The notes under the pieces are model-generated. The model saw nothing but the letters and a program-made list of their open reading frames with translations, made no database searches and had not been told where the DNA came from. A program made the position numbers and the translations under genes. From Ulva prolifera (taxonomy: Eukaryota; Chlorophyta; Ulvophyceae; Ulvales; Ulvaceae), in assembly GCA_023078555.1 (NCBI GenBank), contig CM041201.1, forward strand, positions 2,239,713 to 2,303,712: 64,000 nt of DNA, in the 5' to 3' direction. Of this stretch, positions 36,701 through 48,592 are shown piece by piece. Each line of letters starts with the position of its first letter. The stretch's first letter is position 1.

Positions 36701-38161
36701 GTAGGAGATTGTGGCAGCTGGTCAGTTGTTTGGCTTGATGTGTTTGTTTGCTTTGCCATACAGGCCCGGTATGTGTAACTTTATCCCACTCGTGGCTGTA
36801 GGAGATTGCGATGTATGCATTGCAGAGACCAATTTCCAGCCGGCCGTACTCGGCTGGGCTTAATCTGTGGAGTTGAGTGCTTTCGCTAGTCAAGGGCTTT
36901 GATTGGGAGTCATTGGCCTTGCAAGCACTTGCATGATATTGCGCGCACGCAGCGTAGCACCTCCTTACGGTCAGAGGTGGACATGGACCTTCGTGGCTGT
37001 ATGAGATTGTTGGCAGCTGGTCAGTTGTTTGGGTTGTTGTGTTTGTTTGCTTTGCCATACAATGGCTTGGTATGTGTAACTTTATCCCACTCGTGGCTGT
37101 AGGAGATTGCGATGTATGCATTGCAGAGACCAATTTCCAGCCGGCCGTACTCGGCTGGGCTTAATCTGTGGAGTTGAGTGCTCTCGCTAGTCAAGGGCTT
37201 TGATTGGGAGTCATTGGCCTTGCAAGCACTTGCATGATATTGCGCGCACGCAGCGCAGCACCTCCTTACGGTCAGAGGTGGACATGGACCTTCGTGGCTG
37301 TATGAGATTGTTGGCAGCTGGTCAGTTGTTTGGGTTGTTGTGTTTGTTTGCTTTGCCATACAATGGCTTGGTATGTGTAACTTTATCCCACTCGTGGCTG
37401 TAGGAGATTGCGATGTATGCATTGCAGAGACCAATTTCCAGCCGGCCGTACTCGGCTGGGCTTAATCTGTGGAGTTGAGTGCTCTCGCTAGTCAAGGGCT
37501 TTGATTGGGAGTCATTGGCCTTGCAAGCACTTGCATGATATTGCGCGCACGCAGCGTAGCACCTCCTTACGGTCAGAGGTGGACATGGACCTTCGTGGCT
37601 GTATGAGATTGTTGGCAGCTGGTCAGTTGTTTGGGTTGTTGTGTTTGTTTGCTTTGCCATACAATGGCTTGGTATGTGTAACTTTATCCCACTCGTGGCT
37701 GTACTGTATCATGTATCTCCACAAGATTCCAGAGATTCACTCCTGACTCTTCGTCCATTGTATTCGTGACGCTACTGTGGCGCTCTGCTCCTGTGCGCCG
37801 CAGGCCTGCGAACACGATTCGCAGTAGATATTGGCATCTGAATATTTAGTTTTGTTGTTTGGTCTGTTTGTCTGTGTTTTCAGCTGCGCTGAGGAAGTTC
37901 CGAGCGCTGTAACGACAGCGGTCGTGCAGCCCAGCGCCTAGGAGCACAAGCGTTCTCGTGAATTCAATGCCAATATGCTTTATCTATTTCGTTAAATAGA
38001 CTGCTGCGTTTAGTTTAGGTCCTCGCGTTCCGGACGGTGCCTTGTTGCCGTGGCTGTAAGTTGCAGTCCCGGTGGCTCTGTCTGTGAAGCGACTAGGAGC
38101 GGAGCTAAAAGAACCCGCCCGCGAAGCACAAAAAGAAAACAAAGTGCCAGGATTATATTTT

Positions 38162-38179
38162 ATGACGACGCTCGGTTAG
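38162..38179 (+). promoter_or_regulatory. Minimal upstream ORF before the copy 2 start codon
   Basis: A five-codon ORF plus stop, the same codons as in copy 1, ending three bases upstream of the main ATG at 38183. Two independently inserted copies preserve it. Confidence 0.55.
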
Positions 38180-38182
38180 AGC

Positions 38183-41100
38183 ATGTCCTCGACGTCGAAG
38201 AGAAGGCGTTCTGGGACGCCTGAAGGCGTCGCAGCTCCAGCACGCTCGCCCATCAAGCTCCAGCGCGCGCAGCTGCATCCAGAAGCAGAAGCGGAAGCAG
38301 CAGCAGCAAGATGTGCGGGCGAGTGCTGCTTGCAAGGCAGCCACGCAGAGGTCGTAGCTGAGGACAGCAAAGCAGATGAGACTCCAAAGCAACCGCCTGC
38401 AGCCGCTAGCCGGCTCCAGAAGCAGCTCGCAACCAAGTTACGAGTTGATTCTGTGCCAGCTAGCGCTCCGCGGTCGCGGAGGGCGAAGCTGAGAGAGGAT
38501 CCCGGTGCTCTCTCGGGCCAGCCCTCCCGGAGCTGCTCTGAGGAACCTCCCTGCACTGAAGAAGCAGCCAACGCTGCTCCAGCTGCTGAAGGTCCGTCAA
38601 GCACATCAGCCACGCCAGCCCCAGCGCCCACCCCTGCAGCAGCCACCGGAGCAGCGACGCCTACAGACGCACCACCAGCGCATCGACCATCCTCCGACCG
38701 CCCGATTCCCACCAATGATGAACCCACCGACCGTGGAGCCACAGCCAGCGCAGGCGCCGCGCACCCCGTGGTGCAGCCTCAGCCGGACCTTCCCCCGCCG
38801 CCACCCCCGCCGCCAGCCCAGCCCGCCCCTGCCGACCCGCCTGCAGCCACTGCTGAACAGTCAGCACCTGGCGCGGGTGCCGGCACGCGCGAGCAGCCCG
38901 CCCGGCCCGCAGCCGCCGCCCCAGGCGCCGGTACGAGCCGCGGTGGCGCCGGCAGAGCGGCAAAGGGGCGTGGAGGCGGCCGGAAGCAAGCGCCGAGGAA
39001 GCACAAAGGGCTGCGCGCCGCCCAAGCCTGTCCACGCACAGGCCAACAACACGGCGGCGGCACCACCCGCAAGTTCATCAGGCGGGCAGTGTCAGAACAG
39101 CTCACCCGCGACTTTAGCCTCTGCTCTGCACAAGCCCTCGAGGCCATCTCTTCGGCAGCGGCAGAGGCAGGTGGCCGAAGTGCGCTGAACCAGGTGCTAG
39201 CCCCCATCGCCGCACTCCTCCGTCTCCCTTCGCTTGTCCTTGCTGAGCCACGTGGCGGCAGCGACACCGACAAGCGTGACAAGCGCATGCTGGCCATTAT
39301 GGTCAAGTACCGGCGTGGGGAGCTGGAGGACGAGGAGGGAGGCTTTGTGCCTTCGGTGACCCATCGGCGAAAGGAGATGACCGAGGAGGCGCGTCTAGCA
39401 GAGCGCGTGGAGTCAGGAGTGAAAGGCGGGAGCATCCACATCGCCGCCCGCCGTCTGAAGAATGAGAAGCCAGCCGATACGACGTCCGCTGCCGTCATGG
39501 AGAAGCTGCGTGCACTGCACCCGGCGGCGGCGCCACCACCGCCTCTCGAGTGCGACGTGCCTGCTCTTCAGATTGACAGCATCCTGCTCCGCAGGGTGCT
39601 TGACCGCATCAAGAACCACAAAAAAGGCCGCGCCGGGGGACCCTCGGGTTGGACCTTCGAGATGATCCTTGCGGTCACCGGGGGTACCGCCCGGGGGTTC
39701 CAAGCGGCCCTCGATTTTGTGAACTTGATGTTGTCCGGCATGCTGCCCCGCGAGTGCGGCCTCCTCGACTCGAAGCTCCTCGCTCTCCAGAAGGATGCAG
39801 GGGGTGTCCGGCCCATCGCCATCGGCGAGGTCTGGTACCGCCTTGCAGCGATGTGCGCGATCGAGGCTGTCGGCAAAGCCGCGGGGCGGGACCTCGCGCC
39901 CCTGCAAGTGGGCGTCGGCACGGCTGGCGGGACGGAAGCGGTAGCGCACAGCGTCGCGGCGGCACTGGAGAAGGACCCCCACGCCATCGCGCTGACGGTG
40001 GACATGCGGAATGCTTTCAACGAGATCCACCGCACCGCCGTCGCGCGCGGGGTTTTGAAAGCGCTGCCGGAGCTGCTCCCGTTCTTCCATTACGGGTACG
40101 GTGCTGCCACCCAACTCCATGTGGTGGGTGCCGCTAGCGGCACTGTGATTGAGTCGCAGCGTGGGGTGCGGCAGGGCGACCCGCTGGGGCCGCTGCTGTT
40201 TGCATTGGGCTTCCAGGAAGTCTTGACGGCACTGGCGGCAGCAGTCCCGGAGGCGCCCAGCATGTCGTACCTCGATGACTTCTCTGCCGTGGGCCGCGGG
40301 CCTGCGTTGCGCAAGGTCCTAGGCCGCCTCTGCGGGGATGGTCCGGGCAGCGCGCGCTCGGTCGGCCTCACCATCGTGCCGGGTAAGAGTGGCGTGTTTG
40401 CGCCCTGTGCCGAGGCGCACGAAGAGTGTCGTGCCATCCAGCAGTCCACCGGCGTGCCCCACAGAGAGGACGGCATCACAGTGGTCGGCACCCACGTCGG
40501 CACCGACGCCTTCGTCCGCGCGCGGCTGCAAGCCGCTGCCGCGAAGGCAATCGGGGAGATCGACCTGCTCATGCGCTTGCCGGTCACCAAGCAGGTGCAG
40601 CTGCTGCTGCTCCGGCAGTCATTTGCTGTCCGCTTGGTGCACCACCAGCGCACGACCAGGTGGGAGCTCCTGGCCGAGTCGACACGCGCCCTCGAAGGCG
40701 CTGTCGTCGCCGCGGTGGCGAGCATTGCGCAGGTGCCGGTCACGCAGGATCCGTCTGGCGTGCTCGTTCAGATGAGCTCGGCAGTGCAGCAGATGTTGTT
40801 GCCGATTCGCCACGGCGGCCTTGGGCTGCGTATGACCCACCCAGTTGAGGCGAAAGCAGCGTTGCTCACCGGCGTCGCGGTGGCTCAACGGGTCGTTGCT
40901 GACGGCCCTGCCGTGTTCCAGCGGCTCGACGGGCCTGCCGCGCCGGCGATGCAGTGCGACTGGGACTGCATCCGCGGCGTCTTGCCCGACGTCGAGGAGT
41001 GGGTCACGAAGGTCTCCGACAAGATCGACGGTGGCTCACCGGCGGACTTCTCCAGCAAAGGAGTGCGTCATGTTCTCCCCTTTTTGCAGCATGCAGTGGC

Positions 41101-42087
41101 TAGGTCCATGGGTGACAAGGCCGGCAAGGCGTTCCTGGATGGCATGGACTTGAGCACAGAGGCAGGCAGGCTCGGTGCTGCTCGAGTGCGCAGTGCCCGC
41201 GGGGCCCCTGGCAGCGCCTTCTTGTCCGCCCTCCCTGGCCGGCGGCGGCTGTACACCACCATTGCTGGTGTGGCAGCCGGTCGCTGGTTTGGCTTGATGT
41301 TGTTTGTTTGCTTTGCCATACAATGGCCAGATATGTGTAACTTATTACTACGTACACCACCATTGGTAACCACTCCCTCACCACCATCCTTCGCCACCGC
41401 CTCGGTGAGCGAGTCAGCGGCCCCGTGGAGATGCCGCCATGCGATTGCTCTGGCGAGAGCGTCGGCCGCGGAGACCATGCTATGCTGTGTACCCGAAACA
41501 ACAAGGATATTTCGTCGCGCCATGATGATTTTGCTCTTGCAATGCGCCATCTTCATTCTTGTGCTTCGGTGACCACGAGCATAGAGCCGCCGTATGCCGG
41601 CGTGCATGGGGAGCACGGCGCAGGGGCCGTGGGGGAGCACCGAGCGGACATCCTCGCGATCTTGCCGGGGGGGCGTCATGTCATGGTGGACGTGACGGTG
41701 ACGCACCCGCTCGGGAAGAAAGCTTTGAGTAGGGGGTCGCACCGGGAGGATGCCTCAGCGGCGAAGGTCGCGGAGCAGCTCAAGCGGAATGATTGGGAGA
41801 AGTTTGCTGATAAGCCGCAGTATGAGTTTGTTCCGTTTGCCGTTGAGTCCTATGGGAAGTTCGGGCCGCGGGCTGAGGAGTACATCAGGGAGTTGGGTGA
41901 GATTGCTGCGGCATCAGGCCGGGTCTCCAAGTCGGTGTTTTTGATGAATGCGTACAGGTTGCTTTCGTGTGTGTTGCAGAAGGGCAATGCGACAATGTAT
42001 GCGCGCACACTGACGGCCGTCGCCCGGTCGTGCGGCAAGCATTTCACCCATGGCTTTGATGTGCCGGTGGATGACTTTGTGGGTTGA
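38183..42087 (+). pseudogene. Reverse transcriptase/RLE polyprotein, copy 2 (broken by a tail insertion)
   Basis: Orthologous in layout to copy 1 and closely similar: Ala/Pro-rich N-terminus, motif A D607, motif B from residue 660, YLDD at 696-699, then a thumb/linker region. The frame is open to residue 1028, where an 87-bp insertion plus its 14-bp duplication (101 bp, not a multiple of three) shifts it; the shifted frame stops at 41572. The remainder, with the C-x-C-x9-H-x3-C knuckle, the RLE core and the final 60 residues or so that are out of frame in copy 1, is open from about 41425 to the stop at 42087. The copy therefore retains an intact RT but not the full nuclease in frame. Confidence 0.9.
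41265..41351 (+). mobile_element. 87-bp retrotransposon tail inside the copy 2 ORF
   Basis: Flanked by the 14-bp duplication GTACACCACCATTG (41251-41264 and 41352-41365). The insert is a type B tail: TGTGGCAGCCGGTCGCTGG, GGCTTGATGTTGTTTG, TTTGCCATACAATGGCC, then ATGTGTAACTT plus ATTACTAC. It is a clean case of the tail inserting outside the satellite. Confidence 0.93.
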
Positions 42088-42784
42088 GTGCTGTGGCCGT
42101 GGGGCGTTTGATGCATTTGTGGTTGGTTGTTGTCTGGGGTTTTTTTTGCTGTGTTGCTTTCTTGTGATTGCTGGTGTGGCAGCCGGTCGCTGGAATGGCT
42201 TGATGTTGTTTGTTTGCTTTGCCATACAATGGCCAGATATGTGTAACTTATGTCGTGGCTGTAGGAGATTGCGATGTATGCATTGCAGAGACCAATTTCC
42301 AGCCGGCCGTACTCGGCTGGGCTTAATCTGTGGAGTTGAGTGCTCTCGCTAGTCAAGGGCTTTGATTGGGAGTCATTGGCCTTGCAAGCACTTGCATGAT
42401 ATTGCGCGCACGCAGCGTAGCACCTCCTTACGGTCAGAGGTGGACATGGACCTTCGTGGCTGTATGAGATTGTTGGCAGCTGGTCAGTTGTTTGGGTTGT
42501 TGTGTTTGTTTGCTTTGCCATACAATGGCTTGGTATGTGTAACTTTATCCCACTCGTGGCTGTAGGAGATTGCGATGTATGCATTGCAGAGACCAATTTC
42601 CAGCCGGCCGTACTCGGCTGGGCTTAATCTGTGGAGTTGAGTGCTCTCGCTAGTCAAGGGCTTTGATTGGGAGTCATTGGCCTTGCAAGCACTTGCATGA
42701 TATTGCGCGCACGCAGCGTAGCACCTCCTTACGGTCAGAGGTGGACATGGACCTTCGTGGCTGTATGAGATTGTTGGCAGCTGG

Positions 42785-45700
42785 TCAGTTGTTTGGGTTG
42801 TTGTGTTTGTTTGCTTTGCCATACAATGGCTTGGTATGTGTAACTTTATCCCACTCGTGGCTGTAGGAGATTGCGATGTATGCATTGCAGAGACCAATTT
42901 CCAGCCGGCCGTACTCGGCTGGGCTTAATCTGTGGAGTTGAGTGCTTTCGCTAGTCAAGGGCTTTGATTGGGAGTCATTGGCCTTGCAAGCACTTGCATG
43001 ATATTGCGCGCACGCAGCGTAGCACCTCCTTACGGTCAGAGGTGGACATGGACCTTCGTGGCTGTATGAGATTGTTGGCAGCTGGTCAGTTGTTTGTGTT
43101 GTTGTGTTTGTTTGCTTTGCCATACAATGGCTTGGTATGTGTAACTTTATCCCACTCGTGGCTGTAGGAGATTGTGATGTATGCATTGCAGAGATCAATT
43201 TCCAGCCGCCCGTACTCGGCTGGGCTTAATCCGTGGAATTGAGTGCTCTCGCTAGTCAAGGGCTTTGATTGGGAGTCATTGGCCTTGCAAGCACTTGCAT
43301 GATATTGCGCGCACGCAGCGTAGCACCTCCTTACGGTCAGAGGTGGACATGGACCTTCGTGGCTGTATGAGATTGTTGGCAGCTGGTCAGTTGTTTGGGT
43401 TGTTGTGTTTGTTTGCTTTGCCATACAATGGCTTGGTATGTGTAACTTTATCCCACTCGTGGCTGTAGGAGATTGTGATGTATGCATTGCAGAGATCAAT
43501 TTCCAGCCGCCCGTACTCGGCTGGGCTTAATCCGTGGAATTGAGTGCTCTCGCTAGTCAAGGGCTTTGATTGGGAGTCATTGGCCTTGCAAGCACTTGCA
43601 TGATATTGCGCGCACGCAGCGTAGCACCTCCTTATGGTCAAGTGTAACTTTATCAATCCTTATGGTCAGAGGTGGACATGGACCTTCGTGGCTGTAGGAG
43701 ATTGTGGCAGCTGGTCAGTTGTTTGGGTTGTTGTGTTTGTTTGCTTTGCCATACAATGGCTTGGTATGTGTAACTTTATCCCACTCGTGGCTGTAGGAGA
43801 TTGCGATGTATGCATTGCAGAGACCAATTTCCAGCCGGCCGTACTCGGCTGGGCTTAATCTGTGGAGTTGAGTGCTCTCGCTAGTCAAGGGCTTTGATTG
43901 GGAGTCATTGGCCTTGCAAGCACTTGCATGATATTGCGCGCACGCAGCGTAGCACCTCCTTACGGTCAGAGGTGGACATGGACCTTCGTGGCTGTATGAG
44001 ATTGTTGGCAGCTGGTCAGTTGTTTGGGTTGTTGTGTTTGTTTGCTTTGCCATACAATGGCTTGGTATGTGTAACTTTATCCCACTCGTGGCTGTAGGAG
44101 ATTGCGATGTATGCATTGCAGAGACCAATTTCCAGCCGGCCGTACTCGGCTGGGCTTAATCTGTGGAGTTGAGTGCTTTCGCTAGTCAAGGGCTTTGATT
44201 GGGAGTCATTGGCCTTGCAAGCACTTGCATGATATTGCGCGCACGCAGCGTAGCACCTCCTTACGGTCAGAGGTGGACATGGACCTTCGTGGCTGTATGA
44301 GATTGTTGGCAGCTGGTCAGTTGTTTGGGTTGTTGTGTTTGTTTGCTTTGCCATACAGGCCCGGTATGTGTAACTTTATCCCACTCGTGGCTGTAGGAGA
44401 TTGCGATGTATGCATTGCAGAGATCAATTTCCAGCCGCCCGTACTCGGCTGGGCTTAATCCGTGGAATTGAGTGCTCTCGCTAGTCAAGGGCTTTGATTG
44501 GGAGTCATTGGCCTTGCAAGCACTTGCATGATATTGCGCGCACGCAGCGTAGCACCTCCTTATGGTCAAGTGTAACTTTATCAATCCTTATGGTCAGAGG
44601 TGGACATGGACCTTCGTGGCTGTAGGAGATTGTGGCAGCTGGTCAGTTGTTTGGCTTGATGTGTTTGTTTGCTTTGCCATACAGGCCCGGTATGTGTAAC
44701 TTTATCCCACTCGTGGCTGTAGGAGATTGCGATGTATGCATTGCAGAGACCAATTTCCAGCCGGCCGTACTCGGCTGGGCTTAATCTGTGGAGTTGAGTG
44801 CTCTCGCTAGTCAAGGGCTTTGATTGGGAGTCATTGGCCTTGCAAGCACTTGCATGATATTGCGCGCACGCAGCGTAGCACCTCCTTACGGTCAGAGGTG
44901 GACATGGACCTTCGTGGCTGTATGAGATTGTTGGCAGCTGGTCAGTTGTTTGGCTTGATGTGTTTGTTTGCTTTGCCATACAGGCCCGGTATGTGTAACT
45001 TTATCCCACTCGTGGCTGTAGGAGATTGCGATGTATGCATTGCAGAGACCAATTTCCAGCCGGCCGTACTCGGCTGGGCTTAATCTGTGGAGTTGAGTGC
45101 TCTCGCTAGTCAAGGGCTTTGATTGGGAGTCATTGGCCTTGCAAGCACTTGCATGATATTGCGCGCACGCAGCGTAGCACCTCCTTACGGTCAGAGGTGG
45201 ACATGGACCTTCGTGGCTGTATGAGATTGTTGGCAGCTGGTCAGTTGTTTGGGTTGTTGTGTTTGTTTGCTTTGCCATACAGGCCCGGTATGTGTAACTT
45301 TATCCCACTCGTGGCTGTAGGAGATTGCGATGTATGCATTGCAGAGACCAATTTCCAGCCGGCCGTACTCGGCTGGGCTTAATCTGTGGAGTTGAGTGCT
45401 CTCGCTAGTCAAGGGCTTTGATTGGGAGTCATTGGCCTTGCAAGCACTTGCATGATATTGCGCGCACGCAGCGTAGCACCTCCTTACGGTCAGAGGTGGA
45501 CATGGACCTTCGTGGCTGTATGAGATTGTTGGCAGCTGGTCAGTTGTTTGGGTTGTTGTGTTTGTTTGCTTTGCCATACAATGGCTTGGTATGTGTAACT
45601 TTATCCCACTCGTGGCTGTAGGAGATTGCGATGTATGCATTGCAGAGACCAATTTCCAGCCGGCCGTACTCGGCTGGGCTTAATCTGTGGAGTTGAGTGC

Positions 45701-48294
45701 TTTCGCTAGTCAAGGGCTTTGATTGGGAGTCATTGGCCTTGCAAGCACTTGCATGATATTGCGCGCACGCAGCGTAGCACCTCCTTACGGTCAGAGGTGG
45801 ACATGGACCTTCGTGGCTGTATGAGATTGTTGGCAGCTGGTCAGTTGTTTGTGTTGTTGTGTTTGTTTGCTTTGCCATACAATGGCTTGGTATGTGTAAC
45901 TTTATCCCACTCGTGGCTGTAGGAGATTGTGATGTATGCATTGCAGAGATCAATTTCCAGCCGCCCGTACTCGGCTGGGCTTAATCCGTGGAATTGAGTG
46001 CTCTCGCTAGTCAAGGGCTTTGATTGGGAGTCATTGGCCTTGCAAGCACTTGCATGATATTGCGCGCACGCAGCGTAGCACCTCCTTACGGTCAGAGGTG
46101 GACATGGACCTTCGTGGCTGTATGAGATTGTTGGCAGCTGGTCAGTTGTTTGGGTTGTTGTGTTTGTTTGCTTTGCCATACAATGGCTTGGTATGTGTAA
46201 CTTTATCCCACTCGTGGCTGTAGGAGATTGTGATGTATGCATTGCAGAGATCAATTTCCAGCCGCCCGTACTCGGCTGGGCTTAATCCGTGGAATTGAGT
46301 GCTCTCGCTAGTCAAGGGCTTTGATTGGGAGTCATTGGCCTTGCAAGCACTTGCATGATATTGCGCGCACGCAGCGTAGCACCTCCTTATGGTCAAGTGT
46401 AACTTTATCAATCCTTATGGTCAGAGGTGGACATGGACCTTCGTGGCTGTAGGAGATTGTGGCAGCTGGTCAGTTGTTTGGGTTGTTGTGTTTGTTTGCT
46501 TTGCCATACAATGGCTTGGTATGTGTAACTTTATCCCACTCGTGGCTGTAGGAGATTGCGATGTATGCATTGCAGAGACCAATTTCCAGCCGGCCGTACT
46601 CGGCTGGGCTTAATCTGTGGAGTTGAGTGCTCTTGCTAGTCAAGGGCTTTGATTGGGAGTCATTGGCCTTGCAAGCACTTGCATGATATTGCGCGCACGC
46701 AGCGTAGCACCTCCTTACGGTCAGAGGTGGACATGGACCTTCGTGGCTGTATGAGATTGTTGGCAGCTGGTCAGTTGTTTGGGTTGTTGTGTTTGTTTGC
46801 TTTGCCATACAATGGCTTGGTATGTGTAACTTTATCCCACTCGTGGCTGTAGGAGATTGCGATGTATGCATTGCAGAGACCAATTTCCAGCCGGCCGTAC
46901 TCGGCTGGGCTTAATCTGTGGAGTTGAGTGCTTTCGCTAGTCAAGGGCTTTGATTGGGAGTCATTGGCCTTGCAAGCACTTGCATGATATTGCGCGAACG
47001 CAGCGTAGCACCTCCTTACGGTCAGAGGTGGACATGGACCTTCGTGGCTGTATGAGATTGTTGGCAGCTGGTCAGTTGTTTGGGTTGTTGTGTTTGTTTG
47101 CTTTGCCATACAGGCCCGGTATGTGTAACTTTATCCCACTCGTGGCTGTAGGAGATTGCGATGTATGCATTGCAGAGATCAATTTCCAGCCGCCCGTACT
47201 CGGCTGGGCTTAATCCGTGGAATTGAGTGCTCTCGCTAGTCAAGGGCTTTGATTGGGAGTCATTGGCCTTGCAAGCACTTGCATGATATTGCGCGCACGC
47301 AGCGTAGCACCTCCTTATGGTCAAGTGTAACTTTATCAATCCTTATGGTCAGAGGTGGACATGGACCTTCGTGGCTGTAGGAGATTGTGGCAGCTGGTCA
47401 GTTGTTTGGCTTGATGTGTTTGTTTGCTTTGCCATACAGGCCCGGTATGTGTAACTTTATCCCACTCGTGGCTGTAGGAGATTGCGATGTATGCATTGCA
47501 GAGACCAATTTCCAGCCGGCCGTACTCGGCTGGGCTTAATCTGTGGAGTTGAGTGCTCTCGCTAGTCAAGGGCTTTGATTGGGAGTCATTGGCCTTGCAA
47601 GCACTTGCATGATATTGCGCGCACGCAGCGTAGCACCTCCTTACGGTCAGAGGTGGACATGGACCTTCGTGGCTGTATGAGATTGTTGGCAGCTGGTCAG
47701 TTGTTTGGCTTGATGTGTTTGTTTGCTTTGCCATACAGGCCCGGTATGTGTAACTTTATCCCACTCGTGGCTGTAGGAGATTGCGATGTATGCATTGCAG
47801 AGACCAATTTCCAGCCGGCCGTACTCGGCTGGGCTTAATCTGTGGAGTTGAGTGCTCTCGCTAGTCAAGGGCTTTGATTGGGAGTCATTGGCCTTGCAAG
47901 CACTTGCATGATATTGCGCGCACGCAGCGTAGCACCTCCTTACGGTCAGAGGTGGACATGGACCTTCGTGGCTGTATGAGATTGTTGGCAGCTGGTCAGT
48001 TGTTTGGGTTGTTGTGTTTGTTTGCTTTGCCATACAGGCCCGGTATGTGTAACTTTATCCCACTCGTGGCTGTAGGAGATTGCGATGTATGCATTGCAGA
48101 GACCAATTTCCAGCCGGCCGTACTCGGCTGGGCTTAATCTGTGGAGTTGAGTGCTCTCGCTAGTCAAGGGCTTTGATTGGGAGTCATTGGCCTTGCAAGC
48201 ACTTGCATGATATTGCGCGCACGCAGCGTAGCACCTCCTTACGGTCAGAGGTGGACATGGACCTTCGTGGCTGTAGGAGATTGTGGCAGCTGGT
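42785..48294 (+). repeat. Two tandem 2755-bp higher-order units
   Basis: Variant monomers at 42785, 43086, 43387, 43715, 44016, 44267, 44581 and 44892 recur 2755 bp later (45540, 45841 and so on). A private GTTTGTGTTG variant near 43092 and 45847 also occurs near 35808 in block 2, so the segment is related to DNA on the other side of retrotransposon copy 2. Confidence 0.85.
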
Positions 48295-48592
48295 CAGTTG
48301 TTTGGCTTGATGTGTTTGTTTGCTTTGCCATACAGGCCCGGTATGTGTAACTTTATCCCACTCGTGGCTGTAGGAGATTGCGATGTATGCATTGCAGAGA
48401 CCAATTTCCAGCCGGCCGTACTCGGCTGGGCTTAATCTGTGGAGTTGAGTGCTCTCGCTAGTCAAGGGCTTTGATTGGGAGTCATTGGCCTTGCAAGCAC
48501 TTGCATGATATTGCGCGCACGCAGCGTAGCACCTCCTTACGGTCAGAGGTGGACATGGACCTTCGTGGCTGTATGAGATTGTTGGCAGCTGG

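Larger units (their letters stand above)
21813..37703. repeat. Satellite array, block 2
   Basis: The same monomer family and orientation as block 1, uninterrupted by full-length elements. The left two thirds are built from 2316-bp higher-order units. From 34.5 kb to the end most monomers are plain 301-bp repeats with the CTGTATGAG variant, plus 326-bp monomers carrying the 16-bp micro-insertion. It ends at the copy 2 target site. Confidence 0.97.
37704..42252 (+). mobile_element. Non-LTR retrotransposon with RLE endonuclease, copy 2
   Basis: A 4549-bp element on the plus strand, flanked by an 11-bp duplication TCGTGGCTGTA (37693-37703 and 42253-42263). The target is thus about 10 bp from that of copy 1 in the monomer, but in the opposite orientation. 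A 5' UTR of about 480 bp precedes the ORF (38183-42087). The 3' UTR (type B) has a T8 run and a TGTGGCAGCCGGTCGCTGG segment and ends in ATGTGTAACTT plus ATG. The first 33 bases at the 5' end are not shared with copy 1; homology starts at TTCACTCCTGAC (37737). Confidence 0.93.

Noticed and set aside
38183-39500. APE-type endonuclease or gag-like zinc fingers in the N-terminal part of the retrotransposon protein
   Set aside because: The region is low-complexity Ala/Pro/Arg with no Cys-His knuckle and no APE motifs.
17321-42263. Strictly site-specific (R2-like) insertion
   Set aside because: TSDs differ between insertions (GGTATGTGTAACTTTA, TCGTGGCTGTA, GTACACCACCATTG, AATTACCAGCC and others) and one lies in non-satellite sequence.
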